64,000 nucleotides of DNA from Longimicrobiales bacterium (GTDB lineage Bacteria > Gemmatimonadota > Gemmatimonadetes > Longimicrobiales > Gaopeijiaceae), in contig JANQRP010000023.1 of the NCBI GenBank assembly GCA_028284495.1, forward strand, positions 62,001 to 126,000, in the 5' to 3' direction. Shown one piece after another: positions 34,427 through 42,987 of the stretch (the stretch's first letter is position 1; every line of letters starts with the position of its first letter). The translations under genes and the position numbers were made by a program. Under the pieces are notes generated by a model that ran no database searches, was not told where the DNA came from, and saw nothing but the letters and a program-made list of their open reading frames with translations.

Positions 34427-36838
34427 ATGAAGCTGATCATGCGCAGGATGCTGAATGCGCCCGGAACCTTCCTCACCGCGGTAGCCATTCTGGGGCTCGG
34501 AATCGGGAGCGCGATCACCATCTACTCCGCTGTCGAAGCGGTGCTGCTCGAGCCGCTCCCCTTCCCGGATGGCGACCGGCTCGTCGAGATCCGAACCGAG
34601 CGGGGGGGAGAGTCGGCACTCATTTCGATGCGGGAGGTCGAGGACCTCCGCGAGCGATCGGACGGCGTGTTGAGCGATCTCGCGGCCTACATCCCCGGCG
34701 GCCAGTATTCGATCGCGGGAGCGGGCGGTCCGGAGAAGCCGCCCGCGATCCTCACGACCCGGAATCTCTTCGACGTACTCGGCGTGGCACCGGCACGGGG
34801 AGGGGCGTGGCCGGCTAAGTGGGACCAGGAACGGAGCTTCGGCCTCGTGCTGGGGCACGAGCTGTGGCAACGCCAGTTCGCCGGCGATCCGGAGATCGTC
34901 GGCGGGACGGTGGCCCTCGACGCCTCCCCCTTCTACTCGCCCACCTACGAGGTCTTCGGGGTGATGCCGGAGAGCTTCGACTTCCCGACCCGGACGGACC
35001 TGTACCGGTCGATCTTCATCAACGACGCCTTTCCGGGGATGGAGGACCGGGAGGCGCGAGCCGTGGTGGGGGTCGGGAGACTCGCCGACGGCGTGGACCT
35101 GGCCGAAGCGAAGGCGCTCGCCGAGCGCACGGCTGAGGAGCTGGCCGCCTCCTTCCCGGCCACGAACCGGGGCGTCCGGATCGTCGTGCGTCCTCTCCGC
35201 GATCACTGGGCGGCTCCGATCCGCTCGTACCTCCTGGTCCTCCTGGCCGCCGCCTTCATCCTCCTGCTCGGCGGGTGCGCCAACGTCGCGAACCTCTTCC
35301 TCACGCGAACACTGGCGCGCGAGTCCGAGTACGCGCTGCGCGCCGCACTCGGGGCAGGGCGGGGGCGCGTGCTCCTTGGTCTGGCGGCCGAGGGGGCGGT
35401 CGTCGGCGTGGTCGGTGGGATCATCGGACTCGCCGCCGCAGCCACCATCCTCTCGCGCATCGATCCGTCGGCGCTCGCCCTGCCGGCCTGGATGCGACCG
35501 GAGATCGACGTGAGCGTGGCGTTGTTCGCCGTCGGGCTGTCGGTGTTCACGGGTGTCGTGGTCGGCGTGTGGCCCGGCCGGGCCGGGATCGCGGCCAACG
35601 TCATGGCGCGCCTCCGGCAGGGAACGCACCGCTCGGATGGCGGGCAGCGGGGGCGTCGGCTGCGGGAGGTGCTGGTCGTGGCGGAGGTGGCGGTCTCGCT
35701 CACGCTCCTGCTCGCGTCCGGGCTCCTCTCACGCACCTTCCTCGAACTCGCTCGGGTCGACCCCGGAATCGAATCCGAGCGGCTCCTGACCCTTCAGATT
35801 CCGCTGCCCTGGTCGTACCCGATGGAGGAGCGGCTCGCGTTCCAGGAGGAGGTGGTGAGTCGGACGCTGGCGCTGCCCGGTGTCGAAGCCGCGGCGACGA
35901 ACGCCAATCCCCCGCTCGTCGATGTGGGTCAGCCCGATCGAGCGGTCCTCGAGGTCGAGGGGCAGGCACCGGAGGCGAGGGAGGCCTCGCCGTACATGAA
36001 CATCCAGCGTGTCAGCCCCGGATACTTCGAAGCGCTGGGGATCCCCGTCCTTCAGGGTCGATCGTTCGATGCCGCCGTGGACCGCGATTCCACGCGCCTC
36101 GCCGCCGTCGTCAGCGCGCGCCTCGCAGAGCGGCTCTGGCCCGGCGAATCCCCGATCGGGCGCCGCATCCGGCGCCCCGCGCCCGACGAACCCTGGTGGG
36201 AAGTTGTCGGTGTGGCCGGGAACGTCCGTCAGGAGAGCCTCACCGACGATGCCGGCTTCGACGTCTACCTTTCGTCACTGCAGGCGATCGACGGGTGGGC
36301 GTACCTGTTCGTGCGCACCTCCGGCGACCCGATGTCCGTCGAGTCGGCCGTGCGCGGCGTGATCGCCTCGGCCGATCCCGGCCAGCCGGTGGTCGACGTT
36401 CGGACAATGGAGTCGAGGCTTCTCGAGACCGTCGGCCCCCAGCGCCTCGCGGCGGCGCTGTTCGGGTTCTTCGCGCTCGCGGCGATGCTCCTCGCGGCGG
36501 CCGGGATCTTTGCCGTGGTCTCCGTCCTCGTACGGCAGCGGACGGCCGAGTTGGGCATCCGGATGGCGCTCGGCGCCAACGGGTCTCGGGTCTTCGGGAC
36601 GGTCATGGGGAGCACGATGGTGCCTGTCGCCATCGGGATCGCGGTCGGGCTGGCGGGTGGGGCGGCGGTCGCCTTCGCGGTCCGTCCACTCCTCTACGGG
36701 GTCCGACCGACCGATCCGCTGGTCTTCATCGGCGTGCCCACCGCGATCGCGGTGGTCGCACTCCTGGCCGCCGCCGCCCCAGCGCTCCGGGCGGCACGCC
36801 TGGATCCGTCCCTGGCGCTGCGGGATCGGGGCGGGTAG
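34427..36838 (+). CDS. ADOP/MacB-FtsX-type orphan ABC permease
   Basis: An 803-residue permease with two FtsX-like halves, the pattern of the 'acidobacterial duplicated orphan permease' (ADOP) family. The N-terminus AILGLGIGSAITIYSAVEAVLLEPLPFPDGDRLVEI is the family hallmark, followed by a MacB-type periplasmic core, then helices at about 265-300, 325-350 and 365-390. The second half repeats the plan (FFALAAMLLAAAGIFAVVSVLVRQRTAELGIRMALGA). No ATPase gene is adjacent apart from the NosF-like one at 30989. It begins 23 bp after the second DUF3526 gene and may belong to its operon. The substrate is unknown. Confidence 0.87.
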   Translation: MKLIMRRMLNAPGTFLTAVAILGLGIGSAITIYSAVEAVLLEPLPFPDGDRLVEIRTERGGESALISMREVEDLRERSDGVLSDLAAYIPGGQYSIAGAGGPEKPPAILTTRNLFDVLGVAPARGGAWPAKWDQERSFGLVLGHELWQRQFAGDPEIVGGTVALDASPFYSPTYEVFGVMPESFDFPTRTDLYRSIFINDAFPGMEDREARAVVGVGRLADGVDLAEAKALAERTAEELAASFPATNRGVRIVVRPLRDHWAAPIRSYLLVLLAAAFILLLGGCANVANLFLTRTLARESEYALRAALGAGRGRVLLGLAAEGAVVGVVGGIIGLAAAATILSRIDPSALALPAWMRPEIDVSVALFAVGLSVFTGVVVGVWPGRAGIAANVMARLRQGTHRSDGGQRGRRLREVLVVAEVAVSLTLLLASGLLSRTFLELARVDPGIESERLLTLQIPLPWSYPMEERLAFQEEVVSRTLALPGVEAAATNANPPLVDVGQPDRAVLEVEGQAPEAREASPYMNIQRVSPGYFEALGIPVLQGRSFDAAVDRDSTRLAAVVSARLAERLWPGESPIGRRIRRPAPDEPWWEVVGVAGNVRQESLTDDAGFDVYLSSLQAIDGWAYLFVRTSGDPMSVESAVRGVIASADPGQPVVDVRTMESRLLETVGPQRLAAALFGFFALAAMLLAAAGIFAVVSVLVRQRTAELGIRMALGANGSRVFGTVMGSTMVPVAIGIAVGLAGGAAVAFAVRPLLYGVRPTDPLVFIGVPTAIAVVALLAAAAPALRAARLDPSLALRDRGG

Positions 36839-36879
36839 GGCCCCGATCCTCGGCTGCTGCGGCGATCCGCCGACATGCC

Positions 36880-39306
36880 TCACTCGTGCGTGGCGCGGAT
36901 CACCGCGACGGGGTCGACCGATGCCGCGCGCAACGCCGGGACGAGTCCGGCGATCGCGGCCACGAGAAGGGTGAGCACCGCGACGCTCGCCCAGGTGAGC
37001 GGGTCGACCGCGGGGACCCCGAAGAGGAGAGCCTCGAGTACGCCCCCGAGCGACGCGCTCGCGCCGAACCCCAGCACGAGTCCGAGAAGGGCGAGTCCCA
37101 CGGCCCGGCCGAGGACCGCGCCGACGATGGACCGCCCGGGCGCCCCCAGGGCTCGACGTACGCCGAACTCGGACCTTCGGTCGAGCACGACCGCGCTGAG
37201 GCTCCCGTACGTGCCGATCGCGGCCAGGGTCAGGCCCGCCGCGGCGAATGCGAGGAGGAGAATCCAGTCGAAGCGGCGGTCCGCGGCATCGCCCGCGATG
37301 AGCATGGCGCCGGTGCGGACACCTTCGACCGGGACGCCGGGATCGAGGGACGCCATGGTGGATCGAACCGCGGGGAGAAGCCCTTCGAGCGGGCGTGGGG
37401 AGCGGATCACGACGTGCATCCGGTTCTCCGTCCGGGGCGCCCACGTGGTGGGGGTGAGGCCGACCTCCAGCCCTCGCTGGGCGGTCGCCCCGACCACACC
37501 GATGACCCGAAGCCACGGCCCTTCCGGAAAGTGGCGGAGGTGCCGGCCGATCGGGTCCGCGCCGGGCCAGAAGCGGTCCGCGAACGCCTGATCGACGATC
37601 ACGAGCTCGGCCGCTTCCTCGAACTCTACGTCCGTGAAGTCGCGACCCCCCGTTACCTCGATCCCGAGGGCCGAAAAGGCGCCCGGCGTCGTGAATCGAT
37701 GCGCGACCTGGGGCTCCTGCCCGGGCGGGTACGTCTCCCCGCCGTCTATGAAGACGGGCCAGATCGCTCCCCGCTCGAGCGGCAGCGCCTCCATCGCGCC
37801 CACCGCCTCGACGCCGGCGAGTTCACCGATCGCCGTGCGCAGGGCGGAGAAGTAGGCCCGCTCCGACTCCGGCGTGGCATAGCGACCCTCGGGGAGCGCG
37901 GCCTCGAAGGTCACCATCTCCGTCGGCTCGAACCCCGGGTCCTGGCGGAGGAGCAGTTCGTAGCTGCGGAGCGCGAGGCCGAGCGCGACGAGGACGACGA
38001 CGGCCAGACTGCACTCGGCCACGACGAGGGCGTCACGCAGGCGATACCGGCCCGGAGCGGCCCCACCGCGAGCTCCGGATGGACGGCGGGCCTGCCTGCC
38101 CCATACCGGGATGAGCGAGAAGAGAAGCGCCGAGCCAACCGAGATCGCCGCGGCGAAGGCGAGCGCCACCCCGTCGAGCGAGATGGAGGCGCCGGGCGGA
38201 AGACCTCCACCCTCGAGTCGGCCGAGAGCGCCGACGCCGAGCCATGCCACGACCACTCCGGCCGCACCGCCGGCCGTCACGAGGAGAAGGCTCTCGGCCA
38301 GACTGGTCTGCAGGAGCCGTCCGCGTGTCGCTCCGAGCGACGCACGGACGCGCCACTCCTCCGCACGCTCGAGCGAGCGGGCGAGGATCAGGCCTCCGAC
38401 GTTGATGATCGCGATCAGGAGGACGAAGGCGGCGGCGGCGAACAGGAGCCGGAGCCGTGCGTCCACGTCGCGAACGAGCACCGGATGGAGTTCGCGCACC
38501 ACGCCGCCGCGGCTTGCGTGTGTAAGCGGAAACTCGGACGCGAGCTCGGCCTGGATCGCGGCGACCTCCCTCGTGGCGTCGTGGACGGTGACGCCGGCCG
38601 CGAGCCGTCCAACGAGCCGGATGAAGCGCGCGTCGCTGTCGAGCCAGCGGGCCTCGTCGAGGTAGAGGGGAGTCCAGAGCTGCCGCCCCCCGGTGTACAC
38701 GTCTCGGTAGCCGTCCGGCACGATCCCGATCACCGTCGCGGCCGAGCCGCGCAGCTGAACGGTCCGACCGACGACCTCGGGATCGCCGGCGAAGGAGTCC
38801 TGCCAGAGCCCCTTGCTGAGGACGACCACCGGCGCGGCCCGGCCTCGTGCCTCTTCCTCCGTGAAGGTGCGTCCGCGGATCGGTTCGAGCCCCATCACGG
38901 CGAAGAAGCCCGGGCTCACGGCGGCCGACGTCACGGACCGAGCCGCGCCACGGAGCTCCAGCGTCGCGCGTCCGTTCCGAATGGCGGCGATCCCCTCGAA
39001 GGAGCGTGCCCGATCGCGCCAGGTGATCCAGCTCCGGTACGACGCCCAGATCGGCGTCCCGTCCGCGAAACCCGCGGTGCCCTCGAAGGTCTCGTCGAGC
39101 GCGACGAGTCGCTCCGCCTCAGGGTAGGGAAGCGGACGCACCACCACCGACCGGAACACGGAGTAGAGGGCGGTGCTGGCCCCGATCCCCAGCGCCAGCG
39201 TGAGCACGGCGACCGCGGTGAAGCCTCGTCGTCGCGCAAGCGCACGAGCCGCTTGGCGCAGCTCTCTCGCGAGCGGCTCTCCCCAGGCGGCCACGCGCAT
39301 CACCAT
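36880..39306 (-). CDS. ADOP/MacB-FtsX-type orphan ABC permease, convergent copy
   Basis: An 808-residue second ADOP permease. The N-terminus has ARALARRRGFTAVAVLTLALGIGASTALYSVFRSVVVRPLPYPEAERLVALDE. It has duplicated FtsX regions with NVGGLILARSLERAEEWRVRASLGATRGRLLQTSLAES in the first half and RRSEFGVRRALGAPGRSIVGAVLGRAVGLALLG in the second. Its start overlaps the TBDR stop by one base (TGATG), so it is coupled to that receptor on the minus strand. It is convergent with the ADOP gene at 34427, with about 40 bp between the stops. Confidence 0.87.
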   Translation of the reverse strand: MVMRVAAWGEPLARELRQAARALARRRGFTAVAVLTLALGIGASTALYSVFRSVVVRPLPYPEAERLVALDETFEGTAGFADGTPIWASYRSWITWRDRARSFEGIAAIRNGRATLELRGAARSVTSAAVSPGFFAVMGLEPIRGRTFTEEEARGRAAPVVVLSKGLWQDSFAGDPEVVGRTVQLRGSAATVIGIVPDGYRDVYTGGRQLWTPLYLDEARWLDSDARFIRLVGRLAAGVTVHDATREVAAIQAELASEFPLTHASRGGVVRELHPVLVRDVDARLRLLFAAAAFVLLIAIINVGGLILARSLERAEEWRVRASLGATRGRLLQTSLAESLLLVTAGGAAGVVVAWLGVGALGRLEGGGLPPGASISLDGVALAFAAAISVGSALLFSLIPVWGRQARRPSGARGGAAPGRYRLRDALVVAECSLAVVVLVALGLALRSYELLLRQDPGFEPTEMVTFEAALPEGRYATPESERAYFSALRTAIGELAGVEAVGAMEALPLERGAIWPVFIDGGETYPPGQEPQVAHRFTTPGAFSALGIEVTGGRDFTDVEFEEAAELVIVDQAFADRFWPGADPIGRHLRHFPEGPWLRVIGVVGATAQRGLEVGLTPTTWAPRTENRMHVVIRSPRPLEGLLPAVRSTMASLDPGVPVEGVRTGAMLIAGDAADRRFDWILLLAFAAAGLTLAAIGTYGSLSAVVLDRRSEFGVRRALGAPGRSIVGAVLGRAVGLALLGLVLGFGASASLGGVLEALLFGVPAVDPLTWASVAVLTLLVAAIAGLVPALRAASVDPVAVIRATHE

Positions 39307-41573
39307 CAGCGAAGCCGCGCCTTGGCCTCCAGCACGATGGATCGCGTCGCACCCGGCCGCCCGAACGGCCCGCTCCCGCCCTGGTAGTGGCGCGCATCGC
39401 CGAGATTCCGGCCCACGAGCCGAAGGTCGATCGCCGACGTGAGGGCGTAGGCGATCGAGGCGTCGACCAGGGTGTGGGCAGGCATGAAGAGCTGTGAGGA
39501 GAGGAACGCCTTCCGCTCATCGACGTGGAACACCCCGGCGCCGATCGAGAGGCGGGGCGTCGCCTGGAAGTCCGCCCAGAGGCTTCCCGAGTGCTCGGGG
39601 CTCCCACCGAGCGGCGTGCCCTCGTCGTACGCCGGATCCTCACGCACTTCGCCGTCGAGATACGCGTACGAGGCGAGCACGTAGAGGCGATCCATGACCC
39701 GGCCGTTCACTTCCAGCTCGACGCCGCGGCTCCCGTGGGTTCCCCCCTGCTCGACCTGGAACACGCTGTTCTCGTCCAGGAAGAAGGAGAGCACGCCCGT
39801 ATTCTCGAGATCGAAGAGGGTCACGGTTCCGAGCACGCGTCCACCCATGAGTCCGACCTTCGCGCCGATCTCGTACTGCGTTCCGAAGGAGGGGTCGAAG
39901 AGGGTGCCGTCGCGGGTGAAGAGCGTCGGGGCGAACGACTCGGAGAACGAGCCGAAAAGCGAGGTGGCGTCGCCCACCCGGACGACGACACCCGCACTCG
40001 CCGACCAGTCGTCGGCCTCGAGGGCGTCTCCAGACTGCGACTCCTGGCTGAAGGAGGTGCGGCGAACCCCGCCGAGCAGCCGCACGGCGCCGATCTCCAC
40101 CGAGTGGCTGAGGTAGGCCCCGACCACGTCGGTCTCCGTGGTTCCCGCGCTGACCTCGTCGAGATCCGTCGGCACCCCGTTCGAGACCGGGGCGAAGATG
40201 TCGATGGGATCCATGTCGCGGTTGAACTGGTCCCTCGAGAACGAGCTGCCCTGGAAGTCCACGCCGGCCGTCGTCGCGTGCCGAGCGCTCCCGGTCTGGA
40301 AGCCGGCCGTCCCGAAGAGGTCCAGATGGAGGTCGGTCTGCTCGGTCTCGGTGCGCTGTGCCCGGCGATTCAGCGTACGGGAGTCCGCCTCGAAGCTCCG
40401 AAGCGCCGTCAGCACATCCGACCAGTCGTAGTCCGAGATGGAGACGAGCGAGCGAAGCTGGACGGCCGAGGAGACGTCGAGCTCGCCCGCGATCTGCACC
40501 GATGCCTGCGTCCGATCGTACTCGGCGTCGTCGTCGCCGAGGAAGAGGTCGGCCGGGAGGTCGTCCATCCCCGCGAAGGTGCCGTCGGGAGCCTTGAGTC
40601 CGGGGTTGGTCAGACCGCTCGCCTGCGACAGCTCGACATCGACGTCGAGCAGCCACCGGCCCGGGTTCGAGAATCGGATCGAGGGAGCGGCGAAGAACCG
40701 ACGTCGATCGCCCTCGGTCACGAACTCTCCGCCCCGGCGAGCCGACGCGATCATCCGGTAGGCCGTGTTGCCCGATCCGAGCGGTCCTGTCAGGTCCAGC
40801 ACACCATCGATCAGGCCGAAGCTCCCGGTCCTGAGGTCGACCTCGGCGTGGGCGACCGGCTGAGGTCGCTTCGTGACCAGGTTCACGACGCCGCCCGGGT
40901 CGAGCTGACCGAAGAACACCGAGCTCGGTCCCTTGAGGACCTCGACGCGTTCGACGTTCGGCTGCAGGAGTTCCGCCGACTTGAAGAGCTGGGCCCCGTT
41001 CTTCCGGAAGTTGCCGTTGCTGTCGGAGTAGAAACCGCGCAGGCTGTAGAATCCGCCCGGCGCCGAACTCCCATCCGACTGGATGATTCCGGCCACGTTG
41101 CGAACGACGTCCCCGAGGCTCTGGCTGGCCTGGCTCTCGAACACCGTGTGGTCCACGACGCTGACCGACTGGGGGAGGTTCACGACCGATTCGCGGGTCT
41201 TGCCGACAAGCTGGGAACGGATCCCCACCACCTCGACGCCGGGAATGCCAACGGGGTCGATGGGCAGCGTCACCGCCGTGCTGGCGGCCCCGGCGTTCAC
41301 GGCGACCCGCTGGGTGAGGTGGCCCGTGCGCGAAACCAGGAGCTCGAATGAGCCCCCCGGGGCCCGGGTGAGTCGGAACGTGCCGTCCGCGGAGGACAAC
41401 ACCCACGAGCCCGACCCCTGGACGACCTCGACGAGGGCGTTCTCGATCGGCGTGCCGTCGCTCGATACGACGCGACCCTCGACGGTTCGTTCCTGGCCGG
41501 CGAGACTCGCAGGCGTGAGCATGGCGAGGGCGAGCAGCGAGACTCCGAGCAGGCGGTGGGTGCGAGAGCTCAT
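39306..41573 (-). CDS. TonB-dependent siderophore receptor (FhuA/FoxA-like)
   Basis: A 755-residue TBDR with a signal peptide ending LAGQE and a carboxypeptidase-regulatory-like domain (about 30-100). The siderophore-receptor plug has VVNLPQSVSVVDHTVFESQ, VRNVAGIIQSDG, SLRGFYSDSNGNFRKNGAQL and EVLKGPSSVFFGQLDPGGVVNLVTKRP. The barrel ends with IVLEAKARLR. It is paralogous to the receptor at 45226. It is divergent from SBP paralog 4, and the 105-bp gap holds an 8-4-8 box and a TACA/TGTA palindrome, so both are probably derepressed together under metal limitation. Confidence 0.93.
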   Translation of the reverse strand: MSSRTHRLLGVSLLALAMLTPASLAGQERTVEGRVVSSDGTPIENALVEVVQGSGSWVLSSADGTFRLTRAPGGSFELLVSRTGHLTQRVAVNAGAASTAVTLPIDPVGIPGVEVVGIRSQLVGKTRESVVNLPQSVSVVDHTVFESQASQSLGDVVRNVAGIIQSDGSSAPGGFYSLRGFYSDSNGNFRKNGAQLFKSAELLQPNVERVEVLKGPSSVFFGQLDPGGVVNLVTKRPQPVAHAEVDLRTGSFGLIDGVLDLTGPLGSGNTAYRMIASARRGGEFVTEGDRRRFFAAPSIRFSNPGRWLLDVDVELSQASGLTNPGLKAPDGTFAGMDDLPADLFLGDDDAEYDRTQASVQIAGELDVSSAVQLRSLVSISDYDWSDVLTALRSFEADSRTLNRRAQRTETEQTDLHLDLFGTAGFQTGSARHATTAGVDFQGSSFSRDQFNRDMDPIDIFAPVSNGVPTDLDEVSAGTTETDVVGAYLSHSVEIGAVRLLGGVRRTSFSQESQSGDALEADDWSASAGVVVRVGDATSLFGSFSESFAPTLFTRDGTLFDPSFGTQYEIGAKVGLMGGRVLGTVTLFDLENTGVLSFFLDENSVFQVEQGGTHGSRGVELEVNGRVMDRLYVLASYAYLDGEVREDPAYDEGTPLGGSPEHSGSLWADFQATPRLSIGAGVFHVDERKAFLSSQLFMPAHTLVDASIAYALTSAIDLRLVGRNLGDARHYQGGSGPFGRPGATRSIVLEAKARLR

Positions 41574-41618
41574 GGTCGGTTCGTTCCGTATGGAGGCGGG
41601 GTGGATCGCTGTGGCGCT

Positions 41619-41638
41619 AATGACAATGCGTTATTATT
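41619..41638. promoter_or_regulatory. Fur/Zur-like 8-4-8 box, divergent TBDR/SBP promoter
   Basis: AATGACAA-TGCG-TTATTATT between the divergent genes at 41573 (minus) and 41679 (plus). It matches the box at 60253-60272 (reverse complement) at about 17 of 20 positions, including the TGCG spacer. The regulator is inferred to be of the Fur superfamily. Confidence 0.68.
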
Positions 41639-41652
41639 GCTACAAATGTAGC
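41639..41652. promoter_or_regulatory. GCTACA-AA-TGTAGC palindrome containing a CopY/BlaI-type TACAnnTGTA core
   Basis: A perfect 6-bp inverted repeat directly abutting the 8-4-8 box. TACAnnTGTA is the established operator core of CopY and the BlaI/MecI family, and a BlaI-type gene lies 3 kb away. The link is suggestive only, because the BlaI-proximal promoter carries a different repeat. Confidence 0.45.
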
Positions 41653-41678
41653 GTGCCACAACCCGCACCTTTCCGCCC

Positions 41679-42953
41679 ATGACCGCCACCCGGTTCGAGC
41701 CGATCACTGTCGTCCTCACGCTCCTCCTGGCGGGGTCCTGGGCGTGTTCACCCTTCGAGGAACCGATCACGGAAGGGCTCCCGGACCAGGCCGCGCTCGC
41801 GTGCGTCGACGGGTTCGACCCCGCCGTGGACTATTTCCCGGACAAGGTCGAGATCCGACACGCCGAATACTTCTCGGTCTCGTATCACGGCCACTACAAG
41901 GTGGTGCAGATCTCGGTGCCCTTCGGGGCGGTCGATGTCCGCGTGGACTCGGTGTCATGGGACATGGCGTCGACCGATGTCATGGTGCTCGTGCGGTGTG
42001 GGACCCCGACGCCCCCGCTGGAGGGGGCGCTGGCGGGCGCCGCCGTGATCACGACCCCGGCTCCTTCGGTGGCGGTGAACGACGACTTCCTGGCTCTCGG
42101 AGTGAGGATGTCGGGAGCACTGGATCGCCTCGTCGGCGTGGGCGGGGAGGGCATCTACGACACACTCGTCGACGCGCGTCGCCGCGACGGCCTCGCGGTG
42201 CCGATCGGATACTCGTTCCACGGCCCACCTCGCCTCGAGGTACTCCTCAGAGTGGAGCCCGGCATCACGCTTCTCCATACGTCGTCCGCCGAGACGGCGG
42301 GGTCGGTGCAGCGTGTGCGCGACCTCGGCCTCGCCGCCGCCCCGGCATTCAACTGGGCGGAGTCCACCCCGCTGGGAGGTGCCGAGTGGTTGAAGTACGT
42401 CGCCGTCTTCCTCGGCGCCGAGGCGGAGGCCAACCGCGTATTCGACACGATCGAGGCGGACTACCTGGCGCTCTCCGAGCGGGCCCGAGCGGCGGCCCGA
42501 AAACCGACGGTGATCTGGGCCCAGGGGGGGCGCAGCGCCTGGACCGCGCATGTGCGCAGCATCGGGAACCGCCTGTTGAGCGATGCCGGAGCATTGAACC
42601 TCCTCGCCGAAGAGGGAGCCGCCGCCGCGGTCGGGGCGGGCGGACCGTACGAGGGGGAGCCGTTCTCGCTCGAGGCGCTGATCGAGAAGGGCGCGGAGGC
42701 CGAGTGGTGGATCACCTACAACCTGAACGACGAGGGGTGGCCGTCACGCGTGTACCTGGACGAGATCCGCGCGTACCGGGAGGGACGGGTCTACCACCAC
42801 AACCTTCGGCGGCGAGAGGCCGACGACGCCTACGACTGGTTCGAGAGTGGGCGCCTGCGTCCAGACATCCTGCTCCGCGACTTCGTCTCTCTCTTCCATC
42901 CAGAGCTACTCCCCGATCACGAGCTGGAGCACCTCGCGCCGATCGGCAGGTAG
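41679..42953 (+). CDS. ABC transporter substrate-binding lipoprotein (BtuF/FecB type), paralog 4
   Basis: A 424-residue lipoprotein (lipobox AGSWAC). The mature N-terminus DYFPDKVEIRHAEYFSVSYHGHYKVVQI is the fullest version of the subfamily motif, followed by VMVLVRCGTPTPPLEGAL. The core has NDDFLALGVRMSGALDRLVGVGG, IGYSFHGPPRLEVLLRVEPGITLL, PAFNWAESTPLGGAEWLKYVAVFLGAEAEANRVF and the end YDWFESGRLRPDILLRDF with LLPDHELEHLAP. It stands alone, divergent from a siderophore receptor, without its own permease. It probably delivers that receptor's cargo to one of the FecCD permeases. Confidence 0.9.
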   Translation: MTATRFEPITVVLTLLLAGSWACSPFEEPITEGLPDQAALACVDGFDPAVDYFPDKVEIRHAEYFSVSYHGHYKVVQISVPFGAVDVRVDSVSWDMASTDVMVLVRCGTPTPPLEGALAGAAVITTPAPSVAVNDDFLALGVRMSGALDRLVGVGGEGIYDTLVDARRRDGLAVPIGYSFHGPPRLEVLLRVEPGITLLHTSSAETAGSVQRVRDLGLAAAPAFNWAESTPLGGAEWLKYVAVFLGAEAEANRVFDTIEADYLALSERARAAARKPTVIWAQGGRSAWTAHVRSIGNRLLSDAGALNLLAEEGAAAAVGAGGPYEGEPFSLEALIEKGAEAEWWITYNLNDEGWPSRVYLDEIRAYREGRVYHHNLRRREADDAYDWFESGRLRPDILLRDFVSLFHPELLPDHELEHLAPIGR

Positions 42954-42987
42954 GAAGGCGCGCGACGGCATCGCTCGAAGAGCGGCC

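Noticed and set aside
35275..39387. Plus-strand open frame of 1370 codons across both ADOP permeases
   Set aside because: Covers parts of two convergent, clearly homologous genes in the wrong frame or strand, and is Arg/Gly-rich with no family features.
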